Shown: positions 1 through 12,480 of the stretch, piece by piece | How the letters are laid out: each line of letters begins with the position of its first letter | How positions within the stretch are numbered: the first letter of the stretch is position 1 | From: Isoetes taiwanensis | Taxonomy: Eukaryota; Streptophyta; Lycopodiopsida; Isoetales; Isoetaceae | Assembly (NCBI GenBank): GCA_021234155.1 | Contig: JAJEKV010000002.1 | Span: forward strand, 6,925,177 to 6,989,176 | DNA length: 64,000 nt | Direction of reading: 5' to 3' | Notes under the pieces: generated by a model | What the model saw: only the letters and a program-made list of their open reading frames with translations | Database searches by the model: none | Told to the model about the DNA's origin: nothing | Position numbers and translations under genes: made by a program

Positions 1-1470
1 ATTGCATGCATTTGGTTTCTGCCTCCACAGAAATTCAAGTACATCTTTCGATGTTGCTTGTGTGATAATCAGTTCTTCACAACAAGACATGTTTCTTTTT
101 GTTCTGATAATCAATTCTTCACAACAAGACATGTTTCTTTTTGTTCCATTTGCAACAAGGCATGCAAATGGATGTCCCAACTATATTGAGATGTTATTTT
201 GTTGCTTTTTTATTACTCTTTGTGGGCTACATTTCCTTGCAATGGTGTTAATACTTCTCCTGGTACTTTTCTATAGCTAAGATCTTGGAGGGAAGGTTGT
301 GCCAAAGTAAATAGCACAACCTTCCATGAAACAACAATGCTACAACATCATGCTACAACAAGTCGTAAATCTAGACTCAGCTTTTCAAATTAACGTTTAA
401 TTGGATACCCATGGCGATCTGGCACTAAGCTAGAAATTTGGACTTTATGAAATTAGATTCTATTTGTTAACACTTTCATGAACAAATCGCTCCTTCAGTC
501 TAGCCAAATTGTGCGTCGAATGAGAACTTCACGGAACAAGAAACAACTTGAGAAATCGTAGATTGCAACACATAGCACAGTTCAAAAAAATTGCAATGAT
601 TTTCTATCCTGCATGAATTGGGTTCAAATTAATGTTGGATTTCTATCCTGAATTCTATGGGACATTCGTGGCTACTGGCTGGCTTGTCTCTCCATCATTG
701 TCTAACAGGCTTATTGTGTGGTATTGCAATGGTTGAGTATCTGGTATACATGCAGTCTAATCTTCACTCTCTTTTCACATTTAACTAGCAGCTGCTACTG
801 TTATAATCAAATTTATGGGTCTTCTTATGATTTTGGTAAGTTCCATCTTAAAATGTCATGAAGGATAAGTGTGATACCAGCCTAACACATTTGATATATC
901 AACCTATTTAAGAGCGTGCAAAAAGATGATGTTTTATTTGTTGTAAGGACATGTGCATACTTTCTGATAGAATACTTGCAATATACATGCCTTTTAAAAT
1001 TATGTTCTTGCTAATTTCAATACTCAAATAGCATCCTCTACTGACAAATGTTAAGAAAAAAAGCTTTGTTTGTCATTTCTCTTGTAATCACCTTAAATGG
1101 TTGAGATTGAGACATTGAGTTGCATAAGATATTGTATGTGCTCCAACGTTGATGTATGGAATAACAATAGAACTCTGGCCTTTCCAGAACTAGAATAATG
1201 ATTTTAGGGATCAAGGGTGAAATTCTTGTTAAAATCCTTGTTTTGATCTGCTAGATCTTGGTTTTCTCGCTATGGCTATTTTTCTCCAATAGCAGTACCA
1301 TGTGCAATGATATGATCATTTTCATGCAGAGACTGACATAGTAGCAAATAAAAAATAATCCATCCAAAATCACCATTATGACGACGGATGATGGAGCGGA
1401 TGATAATGGCAAGGATTCTTCTAGTATGGTGTGTGTTGGGGTGGTATAGTAGACCGTATACATGTTCATA
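1..1470. other. gene-poor stretch, no gene supported
   Basis: AT-rich DNA with stops in all frames. The open frame at 2-280 (92 codons) mostly translates the tandem duplication at 63-146 and has no recognisable domain, so I do not call it a gene. No RNA gene or transposon protein was recognised here. Confidence 0.6.
63..146. repeat. two-copy 42-bp tandem duplication
   Basis: Positions 63-104 and 105-146 are the same 42-bp unit (starts TGATAATCA, ends TTTTTGTTC) with a single G/A difference near the start. It belongs to a set of short two-copy tandem duplications scattered through the first 27 kb. Confidence 0.95.
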
Positions 1471-1471
1471 C

Positions 1472-1507
1472 ATGGTGTGGTATATACACATGTTTATACC
1501 ACACCAT
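1472..1507. repeat. perfect 13-bp hairpin
   Basis: ATGGTGTGGTATA at 1472-1484 is the exact reverse complement of 1495-1507, with a 10-base loop. It lies in a purine/TA-biased stretch without a recognised gene. It could be a cruciform-prone repeat or the remnant of a small foldback element; nothing in the flanks decides between these. Confidence 0.85.
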
Positions 1508-1979
1508 TGCACGTACGCAACGCACACCTAATATGCACGTACACATTGTGTATTAGGGGAGAAGATATGCACTATGCAGTGTGTATTAAGGGAGAGTGCT
1601 GAGAGAGGGAGGGAGGGAGAGGCAAAAGGAGGGATCTTGATTTAGCCATGGAGATGGGGATTTTTAGGTTGTTCATAAAGTCAAGGTATCAAGTATTATA
1701 TTGTCTAAAGTAGCAATTCTGATTGATTGTGAAAACATGACTTTGAAGTATGATTTAAGCAACCCTTATCCATTCAAACTTTCTGCCCAACAGAGCAAGA
1801 TCGACGATGGCTTTTCTTCCGACAGCATAAACACGCCAGGAGTTCGTGTACTCCAGCATAACCATCCGGCATTCGGACATATTGCTAATGTTCACGCTCT
1901 AATTGGCCATGTCCCTCTACCTCAAGATCCATGTAGCAAAGATCCCCATAGCCATATTTGTTTCTGATGGTTGCGGCAT

Positions 1980-2830
1980 AGCTTTTGGAAAACTCTGGTG
2001 GACTTTATGGATCTACATCGCTGGAGAGCTTAAGCCTTAATGGCCCTTAGAAACAAGGCCGAAGCTACAGGGAAGACTTCCAAAAGATCTTCTGACAAAG
2101 TTTTCGGGAGATCTGCTTCTAAAAATGTTGTTCATCCAAATGAACTTTTCAGAGAAGAATGCAAGAATTAATGGTGACATGGCAATTTGTTAAGGAAAGC
2201 AAAAATCCCTTTTCGTTACTTATCCTACAGGAGATTTTGAGTGAGCTTCAAATCCTAAGGCCTTTCTGTTACAAATCAATGGCAAATCATGTATCCAACT
2301 AGCCATTGACGGTCTGATCCAAATCACAAATCTGTATTTAGGTCAGTATCATGAGCCGCTTAGTCTCTTTTAGGGTTTCGACCAAAGGAAGATGGCATCG
2401 CATTTGGCATTTCTGCAAACCTTAAATAACATGGCCATAGCTGGAACCAAGTATTTTTTTAACGAAGGGCTGGAAGTTACATTCCCGGAGGAGTGATTCA
2501 CATGCCGTTTCCCTTACAAGGAGCTATTAATTTGCTTTATTTGCGGTGTATATGGGCATTTAGCCACTAGAATGAAGAAAATTTCATCCCCACAGGGCAA
2601 ATCAAATAGTGAGCAGCAAACAGATCTAAAGCATATGCTAATAACATCATTACTGTACCAAATAATCAGGTTACTGCAGCAAGTAGTTATTGTTGGGGGC
2701 ATCCACCACAGTACTAAATGCTTACAATGCCAAAGGGAGCATAGAATATATCGTTGGGCATTGATATTAGATGCTGGATTCAGATTATTGCACACTAGAT
2801 TGAAGCTGTTTAATAAATGCTTGACAGGTT
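1980..2830 (+). pseudogene. decayed LINE ORF1-like (CCHC knuckle) remnant
   Basis: A plus-strand frame near 2505-2580 reads through a stop into YKELLICFICGVYGHLATRM. The spacing CxxC-x4-H is that of the CCHC zinc knuckle that ends plant LINE ORF1 (DUF4283-type) proteins; the final cysteine is replaced by Met. The upstream frame from about 2040 is basic and interrupted by several stops. In plant LINEs this protein is the RNA-binding partner of the reverse transcriptase, but no reverse transcriptase follows in this orientation. The assignment rests on one motif plus the preceding Tyr/Leu context, so it is tentative. A knuckle from an unrelated gag protein is the alternative. Confidence 0.4.
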
Positions 2831-4660
2831 AAAATTATCAGATATAAGTAATTTTCTAGATCTTATCATGTAAATAGATACGATGGTCACATATTAGCAT
2901 CACTTTGGAACGAGATTGCACAATTTATGAGCTGTTGTGCTAAAAGCAGAAATTTCCCCTTGACTTCTATATAGTGAAGTGCTATGGTTATTGTTGTATC
3001 ATGGATTAGGAATATGATCTCGTTAATGTAATGCTTTATTAGTGTATTTGGTTTGTAGTTTGGACTCTGATGGTAACAGAGCAGAGATGGGCAGAATACT
3101 ATCTACGTGTGATATTAAAATCATGAGATATTGGTAGTAGGTTGGATATAAATCAGTCCTGTTCTTATTAAATCTGTATATACTAAGAATGACATGTCTG
3201 CTGGACTACCAAATAGAGCTGCACATGATATATTTTAATATCCAAAGTAGGAATTCTTCTAGTACTTTTAGATGGTGAAGGGTGTTAAGATGAAAGGGAC
3301 CATTGCTTACATGCTTTAGCTTAGGCATCTACAAGGCTCTCAACACCCTGACATTGGCTTAGTGTTTTGGGGAGGGGAAGAGGGGGGTCTCAAAACCCTA
3401 AAAATTAGTTTATTGTGGTTTTTTCTTTGGTTTGGAGGGGGGGTTCATGTGGACCTCAACACATGATAGGTGCTATCCTCACCTCACCAGATGCTACGGC
3501 AAGAGCCAGGTCAAAAGTGCTAAATTCCAAGAAGCTGAGAACCTAGAAGAGTTGGCAGTACAATGTGAATGTCTCATGACATCACTTAGTCACGGTCAAC
3601 GCAGCGTGAATCCAGCCCAAGAGTTGATCATATCATCACTGCAAGATGACATTTCTAACGCTTTAACAGATGATTAAAAGCATGGAGGTGGGGGACACTT
3701 TTTGTGTCAGCGACACATGGTGCTTAGTGGGTGCTTTCTGGGGCTATTTTCTTTGTATTTTTGAAAATTATTTTTCTTTTATTTTTTTTGATATTTTTCC
3801 CTAAAACGCATTCATATTACGCCTTGGAATACAAATTTTCAGCTTCATCGGAGTTATAGAAAAAAAGATAAAAATAAGTAAAATTTTCAACATTAGGTGC
3901 TTAGGGGGTGCTTGGCTGGCGCAAAAATGCCCCCCCAGCTCCATGCTTTGACCCAGATCTTCAAGATTCTATGGAGATGTTACAGGCACAACTGCATGAG
4001 TGGTTGCCGCCTCAAAAATTTTCTTATTTTTGGGCCCAAGGCTATGTGCTATATATATAGCATCTTTAGACTTAAATTTTTAGGAAGATTATCTAGAGTT
4101 TTTCTTGTTCATTTCCTGATTCTAGCACTTGCTAGATCAGAGCTTATATTAGCAAAAAAATCAACAATAAACTATTTAACAAAGTATTTTGCATTCATAT
4201 TTTTCTGCATCTCACTTTTGTGTTCTAGTTCTTTCTTTTCCTTCATTTTTTTAATCCCGTATGACAGCTTGTTAGGTTCTTTCTGTTAGATCCCAAGAAC
4301 CATATCGTTGTTTTCAAGCAGAAAATCCCAAACCCAGAGCCCAACAAATATTAACTAAATAACTCCTTCTTCTGAAGTTTCAAACGCAACTGTAGAAATT
4401 TGCAATATTATCATGTTGGTAAATCAAGGGATTCGGGTTGTTTCGAGCTTGCTCGATGAAATATATAAAAAAAGCCAAATCTCTATGGGCTTTTTCAATG
4501 AATCATCTGGAATAATTGTCCAGCTATCTAATTTTTGCTGATCAACATCTTTATGCAATCATTTAGCAAGTAGATATATAGAAGCTGATCAATAGCAAGT
4601 AGATATATAGAAAGTTGTTTTAATGTGATGCTATGGAATTTGACACCTAATAGTTCAAAG
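2831..4660. other. no recognised gene
   Basis: Contains an 81-codon open frame (3432-3677) and a 130-codon T-rich open frame (3897-4289), neither with a recognisable domain or gene-like neighbours. The second is dominated by Phe/Leu/Ile from the T-rich strand and is probably fortuitous. At 4567-4614 a short unit (AGCAAGTAGATATATAGAA) occurs twice. Confidence 0.55.
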
Positions 4661-4663
4661 TGA

Positions 4664-4740
4664 GATTCTGGACGATCTCAAACTAGAGACTTGTAGTTAC
4701 TAGAACTAGTGTGTTACCACTAGACCACCTAGACATCCTT
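4664..4740 (-). repeat. tRNA-derived SINE head (A box and B box)
   Basis: Read on the minus strand from 4740, the sequence starts AAGGATGTCTAGGTGGTCTA, followed by GTGGTAAC. This resembles the 5' half of a tRNA and the RNA polymerase III A box. About 40 bases on, AGTTTGAGATCGTCC resembles a degenerate B box. The A-to-B spacing is that of a tRNA gene. No clean cloverleaf acceptor pairing is visible, which argues for a tRNA-derived SINE head or dead tRNA rather than a working tRNA gene. The SINE body would run toward lower coordinates; its end was not found. Confidence 0.5.
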
Positions 4741-7479
4741 AAGAAAATTCAGTTGGATTGTTCTACCCTCTAGATACTTATATATCTATCGATCATCAAA
4801 TTTGGGCATATAGATGGGTAAATGAAATAGATTTTTAGACAAAGCTAGTTAATGTTGATTGCTACAAATTGTAATTTGATTCAGCATGGTTTTGTTGGGA
4901 AAGGACACTTTAACTTCTTGCCATTTAGCATTTCTTAGGGGGAACCATGAGATTTAAGATAAAAAGATAGGTGGATATCCCACTTCATGAAAATATTGCT
5001 TGTAGTTGCAGATAACTTAAGACATGGAACATGAAATATAACATAAGTCACATTTGATATCGCCATAACTTATCTTAATAGCTTGGAATAAAATTGTCTT
5101 CACTTGTTGGAAATGATGCTTGAAAATTTGCTTTAGCTAAATGCAAGAAAGGTAGAAGAATAATATCATGAAAGAAAAATACATTTCTTCATGGGCTGCA
5201 CCATGACCTCAATCATATTTTGATTTGATTCTCATACGAAGATACAACATGATATGTTAAAGATGTATCCTCATACATCAATCACCCAAGGTTGATACGT
5301 TTCTTTCTGATTTTTCTAGGAAAACGTGACTGCCAAATTGCCAAGTAACAAATAACCTTTGATTACAATATGTAGCATTATAACAGGGGGTTTCCTTTGA
5401 ATTTTTTATACGCTTTTTATTAAGGTTTTCCTATGATTTGAACGATGTATTCACGTATTTCTAGAGTGCATCCCTTTCTCAGCAATTGATTTTGATTGAG
5501 AAGGAGAAATCGTGTGGTTTTAATTAGTGGCAGTTCCTATTTCAGTAACCCATGTTTCTTGCATGCAGGCCCAGAAATATATGTAGTATAATAATATCTA
5601 CTTTAGGGTTAGGTGTGGCTTAGAGGAGTTGAAGCCTCCTACCTCTGCTTCGAATGGGTTAGTATTGCTTGCATACAGGCATTAACTGTGTCAAAGATCC
5701 CTGATACAAGGATTAACTGTGTCAAAGATCCCTGGATAGTCTTCTGGCGCCAAATTCGTGCATGGCATATTTCGGATTTAGGGCTTCATAGAGCGTTGAT
5801 ACAGATTCCAAATTTAGGGATTTAGGGATGTAGTTATTTCTGTTGCTGCATCCTCAATTGTTTGGAGCATGGCATTGCAGATGGGCAAGCTTTGCTCTCT
5901 TTGCACACAATGGTGCAGAAAGAAGAAAAGGTGCAGCAGTAGTTCCGTCCCAGGCATAGTTCATGCAATTAAAAGTCCTTCCAGCATGATTCCTGGTGCA
6001 AAGATTTTACTCCCAAGCTTTCAATTCTTGTCAAATTTCGTCACTAGAAGATCAGTTTTTTAATCTTTGCATCCGAGCTTTTTGCGCCGGCCGGAGCTAC
6101 GTAGCATTAATTTAGCCATCTCAATTCAGGCCATGAATTGAAGGCCTCTGATCTTAGGAGAATTTTTTAGTCGTATGAGCTTTGAGCATAATCTTGTTAA
6201 TTCGGAAGCTCGAAGCTTTTTGCAAGAGTACTTGGTTCAAGAAGAGGACTGACAATTTTGGACGCATTAGCCTGGCATATATATATGCAGATCTCTACGA
6301 ATCGGATAGAAGATGTAAACATTGGCAAATTAATTCGCATTAACAATGACACATTCATTGAAGTTTAGTCAGATCTATGAAACATCATAATAGTGGCGTG
6401 ACAGATGTTGCTTTTTTTTCGGACCTGTGTCGGCCCACGAGTTCTTCACAGGTGAGTGCATCGACTCTTACATTATATTACAGGGATGTCCAATTCTTCT
6501 CTCTTATTTCAGTTTGAGGTGAAATGTTTGATTCTCTATTGCTTTAAAACAGATTATTTGCAGAGCTCATCCAAAATCGTAGCTCCAAAATCTACCTACT
6601 TCAAAAATCTTGCTTACTTCTGTAAGCACACAGATCAATTCCACTTTGTTTGTGCAATCAGGGTGGGATGCTATTTTGTATTGGCCCAACACAAAGCTTT
6701 CGTATGGCTCATCCAAAATCTAGCTCTAAAATCGCCTACATACGTAAAGCCCATATAGTCATTTCAATCATCTTCCAGTGCGAAATTAAATTGAATCGCT
6801 ATATATATGGCCATGTGATGTGTCGGCCAGCGGTGACATCCTTTGATTCACTGCTATGTGGGGAATTAACTATCACCACTCTTGCTTCATGCTCTTTTGC
6901 AGGTAGAAAGCCTGGAATATAGGCAATGCTTCAAAGCTATGGTGACAATGGCACATTACAAGCAAAACAGATGTGGTAGATGATGTGCCAGGAGCCTTAG
7001 CATGCATAATAAGCAAGCATGAAAGGCTGCAAAGGATTTAGCCATGTCTGAATCCATAGTCTGATAATTATAGTGCAGCATTGCTTTGACCATGTCTGAA
7101 TTCATAGACTGATAATTATAGTGCAGCATTGCTTTGACGTTTAAATGTTTTGAATGTTGGATGTTGTGGATGTTTTGGCACTTTGGACATGAACACGAAC
7201 GTGACCATGTCATATCCCATATTTCAAAAAAAAAAAAAAAATCATGTCCAAAATTTGCAACATAGAACTCCAGAATGGCCCATAACCAGAATGGTCCAGA
7301 ATGGTAGAAGAAAGCAATGCTTGAATTGCATAGATGTTAAAATTGACTCCTCATATTGTGCTTAAGCTATTGTTACATGCATAAGATCGCTACATGCATT
7401 TATGCCCATAATCATTACATAACCATTACATTCTACACTTCCAACTTAAAATTCAACTTTAAACCATTGCATTCAACAT
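4741..7479. other. no gene; two short tandem duplications
   Basis: No domain-bearing frame was recognised. A 31-bp unit is duplicated at 5673-5703 and 5704-5734 (core TTAACTGTGTCAAAGATCCC), and a 48-bp unit at 7043-7090 and 7091-7138 (starts CATGTCTGAA, ends GCTTTGAC). A run of 15 A lies at about 7226-7240. Open frames of 60-100 codons here are unrecognised and overlap on both strands. Confidence 0.6.
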
Positions 7480-10445
7480 GTTTCCTTAAGGGCCCGAAGG
7501 GCTTTAAATTTTTTTTAATACAACAACCAACACATAACTAAACATTAATTAACTTGAACCATTGCATCAATAATTTTAAATTAAATCCCCCTGAAACCCC
7601 CTTTGGTTTGGGTGCATATTCACACGGGGGGTTACGTAGGGTAGCGAGAGCCCCAAAAATATATTTACAATACATGTACAAAATTAACACCATTAAGTAC
7701 ATTCTCTCAAACCTTATAGTATTTTATAAACCTTAATATACAGTACACAAAAAATTGTACATGCATACCCCACAAATGAGGATCGCTATGTACGGTCCAG
7801 ATCTTGGAATAAAGGGATTATATGCCCATCCGACACCTGAAATGATAATCCAACTCCATATTGTGAGGGCTTAGAAAGTTGACGTCTTGTGGCATTTGAG
7901 CGAGATAATCTTGAATTTCCATTGTAGCCTTTAATATTTCACTTGCAAGTCTTGTAGAGGCATAAAACTTGTTGAGTTCTAACCTGAAATTGCTTTTTAC
8001 TTCTAAAAGTATTCATGCAATTGGGACACGCTAGTGACAGGTGGAAATGTTGGATTTATTCAATTGCCGATGACAGCTATCACAATTCCAAATACATATT
8101 TGCTTCTTATTTTGATAAAAATTCATATTCTAATTTTTTAATTGATGTTCTAGTTATACTTGCACTTGAATGGTAGCAATAATGCAATTTGGAGTCCACC
8201 ATCTACATAAAAAGAATAATCTTATTTTTGAATTTGCTTTTGGTTTTAATATATATGGGATTTTTAGTTGTTGTACACATAACCATAGGACTATCATGCA
8301 CATGAACTCCTCGAAGTGATGTCTGATGAGACATATAAGGATGACTTTTAAATGCACAACAAATGGTAATTGTTGTGTATAATAATCTTTAACATGATTT
8401 ATAGAAAACCATCTATCCTTTGATCTTGATTAAATGTTCGCTAGTGAGAAACGTTGAATGGCAAGAAGCTAAAGCGCCTTTATTCCAATAAAACTCTACT
8501 AAATTGAATTCAAATCTTTTGTAGCAATCAACAAAAAGCACCTTTATCTGATGGCGTATTTCATTTACCCATCTATATTGATGATCAAAGGATTACAAGT
8601 ATCTAGAGAATAAAATAATCCAATATAATCTTATTAGAGCATCTCGAGATTGCATAACGATTGCAATTTTGATCCACGTTTTTAATGATGTGATATGCGA
8701 AAAGATGTTGATCAAAAGAGGATAGATAATCAGGCAATAATCTTGCCGAAATCAGAAAGCGTAGTTTTGTAACATAAGATTTTGCATGGTTTGGTGTTGT
8801 ATTCGTATGTAAATACAGTATAAGCTGACGCTGGCATCCAAGATTCTAAACAGGGGAATCTAGGGTTTTGGATTCGTGCGTTTGTGTGGTCGGGAGGGCT
8901 GCGCTTCACTTGGGCGGGCCGCAGATGGCGCATGCTGCTATTCCTGGCTAGATAGGTGTCGATTTGCTTCCAAATTTCCTATTCTTGACTAGGGCTTCTG
9001 GCTGAAAGGCATGCTCCAATACGTGGGTGTGTGAGTCTGCCACGGTTGCATGTTGGGGTTTCCAGCCTGATGGAACCGAACACAGCCTAACACAGCTCTA
9101 TAGGAATTGTTGCTTGCTTTTAGTCCTTTTTGTTTCATTTCTGATGGTGGTTTGAAAGAAAGAGGGCATGTTCTTATCCTCATTTGAAAGCCGATTTCGG
9201 GTTGATGGTGGAAGGGCGATGGCGGTGAGCTTCCGACCTTGTCTTGGGGGGAAATGAATTGGTGGAAAACTTGTGTGGCATCGATCACCGCTTATGGCGC
9301 CCCCGTGCTCTCGCTACTCTCTTAACACAAGGCAGCCATAGCCATCCCTCTCAGTTCTTTTCTTAACAACACAGGTTGTGCGTGTGGAGTTTTTTTTTTT
9401 GGTTGGTTGTTCTTTATTGTGCAGGTACTTCGCTAGGGCAAGCACATAATCCTAACCGGTTTTGACGATCTCGATATGAGCTCTTTCACGCAAAACAAGT
9501 CTTGAGGTTTTCCCATCGTTTTTTGCTTGAAGGTTCCTGACTTGCTTCTTGGGTCTCCATGGAGCTCTTAGGGAAACGCCCAACTGATTCAAAGTTTTTT
9601 TTTGCAGGATTTGGGTGGCTTCTTGAGCAAGTGTTCTTCAAATCTGGTGTTGTTCAGCAGGTGTTCTTCAAACCTGGCAGGGCTTCGGCCCCTAAGCATA
9701 CTACGCATTCCTCTTGTGGGATTCCTAGTATGCCTGGATGAGCGTCGGAACTTCTACTGGGGTTCGACTCCCCAGGCTCACCATTCTCTATTTTCAGTGT
9801 TTAATATTCTTGTTTGGCTGCTAATTGTGAAGCATGATATTTTTTCAATGGTTTAATCAAATGAATGTTAGGGGTAAGTCAAGCAAGGTGGGCCCCATCG
9901 TTGACCCCATCTTGACTTGTGTTTGAGGGCTCCAAATTCGCCCCATGGCATATGCTGTGGCATATGCCAGCATCCAATGGCCCAAAATAATTTTAATACA
10001 CCCAAAACGATAATACACCCAAAACGTTCCTAATACACAGTGATTCATGGAAAAATACCCACAAGGACTTGGCAAAACTTAGAACATTTTACCAAGATGT
10101 TAAATATTGCAAGTTTCTTTAGATGCTTTCAAAACCCCGCCATTTTTCTCAAGTCTAACCATTTACCAATAGCATGTTTCTTAATATACAGTATATAAAA
10201 AAACTTGTACATGTATACTGTACGGTCCAGATCTTGGAATAAAGGGAAAATATGCCCATCCGACAGCTCTCGTTGTCCGTAGTAACCCCCCGTGTGAATA
10301 TGCACCCAAACCAAAGGGGGTTTAATGGGGATTTTAATTTAAATGTGTTAAATACAATGGTTTGTGTTAATAATGTTAATGGTAGTTGTGTGTTGATTGT
10401 TATATAACAAAACTTTTTGGGCCCTTCGGGCCCAAACTAAAGCAA
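7480..10445. mobile_element. foldback/MITE-like element split by an insertion
   Basis: Arm A at about 7480-7640 contains GGGCCCGAAGGGC and GGTTTGGGTGCATATTCACA followed by CGGGGGGTTACG. The reverse complement of these blocks is at about 10279-10445, so the two form long imperfect inverted repeats. A second block (core GGTCCAGATCTTGGAATAAA) lies in direct orientation at about 7735-7835 and again at 10185-10265, just inside each arm. The arrangement A-B ... B-A' suggests one terminal-inverted-repeat element opened by about 2.35 kb of foreign DNA (7836-10184), with block B duplicated. No transposase is visible, so it is non-autonomous. The open frames inside (8730-8933 minus, 8989-9288 minus, 9559-9856 plus) are unrecognised. 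Confidence 0.6.
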
Positions 10446-11182
10446 ACATAGGTAAACTTTATGGGCCTAAATATTAATTACTAAAAAGGATAATAACATT
10501 AACACAAACAAATTATTTCCATTGCTAACAACTATGAGTACATTTTGTAATATCAATTTCCTTGCATTGCATCCCAAGAGCTGTCTAAATATACGCAAAC
10601 ACACTCTTATAAAATGGGCAAAAACAACAATAACATCATAAAGTTTACTGAAAGGGGCCATGGCACCCATATAAAGCCAGTATCACTAGTTCAAGAAACT
10701 CAACTGCCAAACTAGCAGCATGCATCAAACTGGGACGAAGAAAAAAACTGGGATTATCTCAAGAAAATAATTGAATCTCACCAGCTACAACTACTGCTAG
10801 TGCTTCTGTCCTTAAAATGTAACAAATTATTTACAGTTATTTACATACCCTTGCCACATGATGCCGCAATTACAATTCATTTTTCCCTTTTGAAAAGCTG
10901 ATGTTGCATAAGATCACAGCAGTATTTGAGAACAATAGTGACCTCAAAAATACGCATAGAAGATAGTGTTCTTCATCAGAGCCTTCAAGAAGCATCAGAA
11001 GGTGCAAGCTAGATTCAACCTGAATTAAAATTTCCAAGCTTGGCAGGTATGGAGTTGAACGCCAACAAGCTTTTAACAGATACAAACAAATGGACAAATG
11101 GCTAAGTATGGAGTCAGTGTCTGAGATCAGACATAACATTGAGGGCCATAAAATATGGCAAAAAAGGAGATGTTGAACTGCT
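10446..11182. other. no recognised gene
   Basis: AT-rich DNA. The 67-codon (10467-10670 minus) and 89-codon (10870-11139 minus) frames show no motif I can identify. Nothing else was seen. Confidence 0.55.
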
Positions 11183-11444
11183 CACTACAAAAAAAATAAC
11201 GTTCTCCCCCCTATCTCCACGCATTCTCCACGTGGAGAATATAGGGTAAAGGGTGGGAAATTATGGTGGAACGTTGGGAACCGGGCTTTTTATCAATATT
11301 TTAGGGCATTGACGACAGATTGGAGACGACGGATTGACGACGGCGGCACCTGATCTAAACCAGATTGGTGACGACGGATTGACGACGGCAGCACCAGATC
11401 GGTGACGACGGATTGACGACGGCGGCACCTGATCTTCTTGTCAG
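11183..11444 (+). mobile_element. CACTA-like terminus with subterminal repeats
   Basis: At about 11183 the sequence CACTACAAAAAAAATAACG matches the 5' terminal pattern of plant CACTA (En/Spm) transposons. It is followed by the perfect 16-bp palindrome TTCTCCACGTGGAGAA near 11224-11239 and by three imperfect copies of a roughly 48-bp unit (core GACGACGGATTGACGACGGC) at 11308-11444. Subterminal repeat clusters are where CACTA transposases bind. I did not find the opposite inverted end or a transposase, so this is a partial or non-autonomous element at best. Confidence 0.45.
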
Positions 11445-11861
11445 GTGACTGATCTAAACATGTCATCCAGTTCTTTTTTGTCACATGAACATCGTGATAT
11501 GCAAAGAATGGCTTGAATACCGATATCTTTGCACGCTCATCTCAATTGTATCCGAATGCATCTATTAGAATGCAGAACTATTTGGCACAATCCATTATGC
11601 CAAAACATAACAAAGAATGTTATGCTAGCTAGGATAATATTCTATTAGTTCATATCTAGGCACTCGTGATAGATTCAAAGGTGGCTTTTTGACTGAGGCC
11701 TCCATTAATAGTGTGAAGCCTCCGACTACGTAATCCTGCAAATGCACCAAAGGATACTCTTGAGTGTGTACAAATGGACTTTAGTTGCGGCTTCTGAACC
11801 CCGGCGGTAATTTCCTTCATCTTCTTACCAATTTAATTCCTGTATGGAACAATTGATGAAT

Positions 11862-12480
11862 TTAAATAAGTATTTCATCAAAGAACACGAGAACAAACTT
11901 ATCATCAAGGTATTCACAGAAAAGATCATTCATTAGACACTGAAAAATTGCAGGTGCATTTGTTAAACCAAAAGGCATAACCACAAATTCAAAATGCTCA
12001 TATCTTATAGAAAAAGCTATTTTGGGTATGTCACTCTCTTTGATTCTTATCTGGTGATATCCAGATCTAAGATCTATCTTTGAAAACAATGTAGCTCCTT
12101 GAAGTTGATCAAACAAATCATCTATTCTAGGCAATGGATATTTATATTTATTTGCGATATCATTTAATTGCCTATAATCAACACACATACACATAGAACC
12201 ATCTTTTTTCTTAACAAATAATATTGGAGCACCAAAAGGTGAAATACTAGGCTATATATATCCTTGATTTAGAAGTTCTTTTAATAGTCTTTTTAATTCC
12301 ACTAGCTCTGACAAGGCAAATCTATATGGAGCTTTTGATGGAGGAGAAGCTCCTGGAACCAAATCAATTGCTTGATTAACATATCTTCGAGGAGGTAACT
12401 CCGTCAACTATTCCAGAAACACTTCCTTGAATTCCTCGAGGATGTCCTGCACATCATTCATGTATACTTGATTAATTTCT
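11862..12480 (-). pseudogene. Ty3/gypsy reverse transcriptase fragment
   Basis: The minus strand encodes the N-terminal half of a Ty3-type reverse transcriptase. In order: [12 protein letters not shown] linker, [52 protein letters not shown] and [13 protein letters not shown]. The polymerase copies element RNA into DNA. The frame runs from about 12480, is broken by one TAG at 12252-12254, and ends at the catalytic region. There the usual two-aspartate motif reads FFDEILI, losing the second Asp, so it would be inactive. RNase H and integrase are absent downstream. The motif set suggests the chromovirus side of Ty3, but the subclade is inferred. It may belong with the minus-strand primer-binding site at 17941. 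Confidence 0.9.

Noticed and set aside
1201-1240. Short match to an 18S rRNA-like phrase (GGTGAAATTCTTG)
   Set aside because: Only 13 bases; the neighbouring bases do not match rRNA.
1701-1967. 88-codon frame opening with a TTG-coded start
   Set aside because: No ATG start, no recognised domain, and composition like the non-coding flanks; possibly part of the decayed LINE ORF1 region but not callable.
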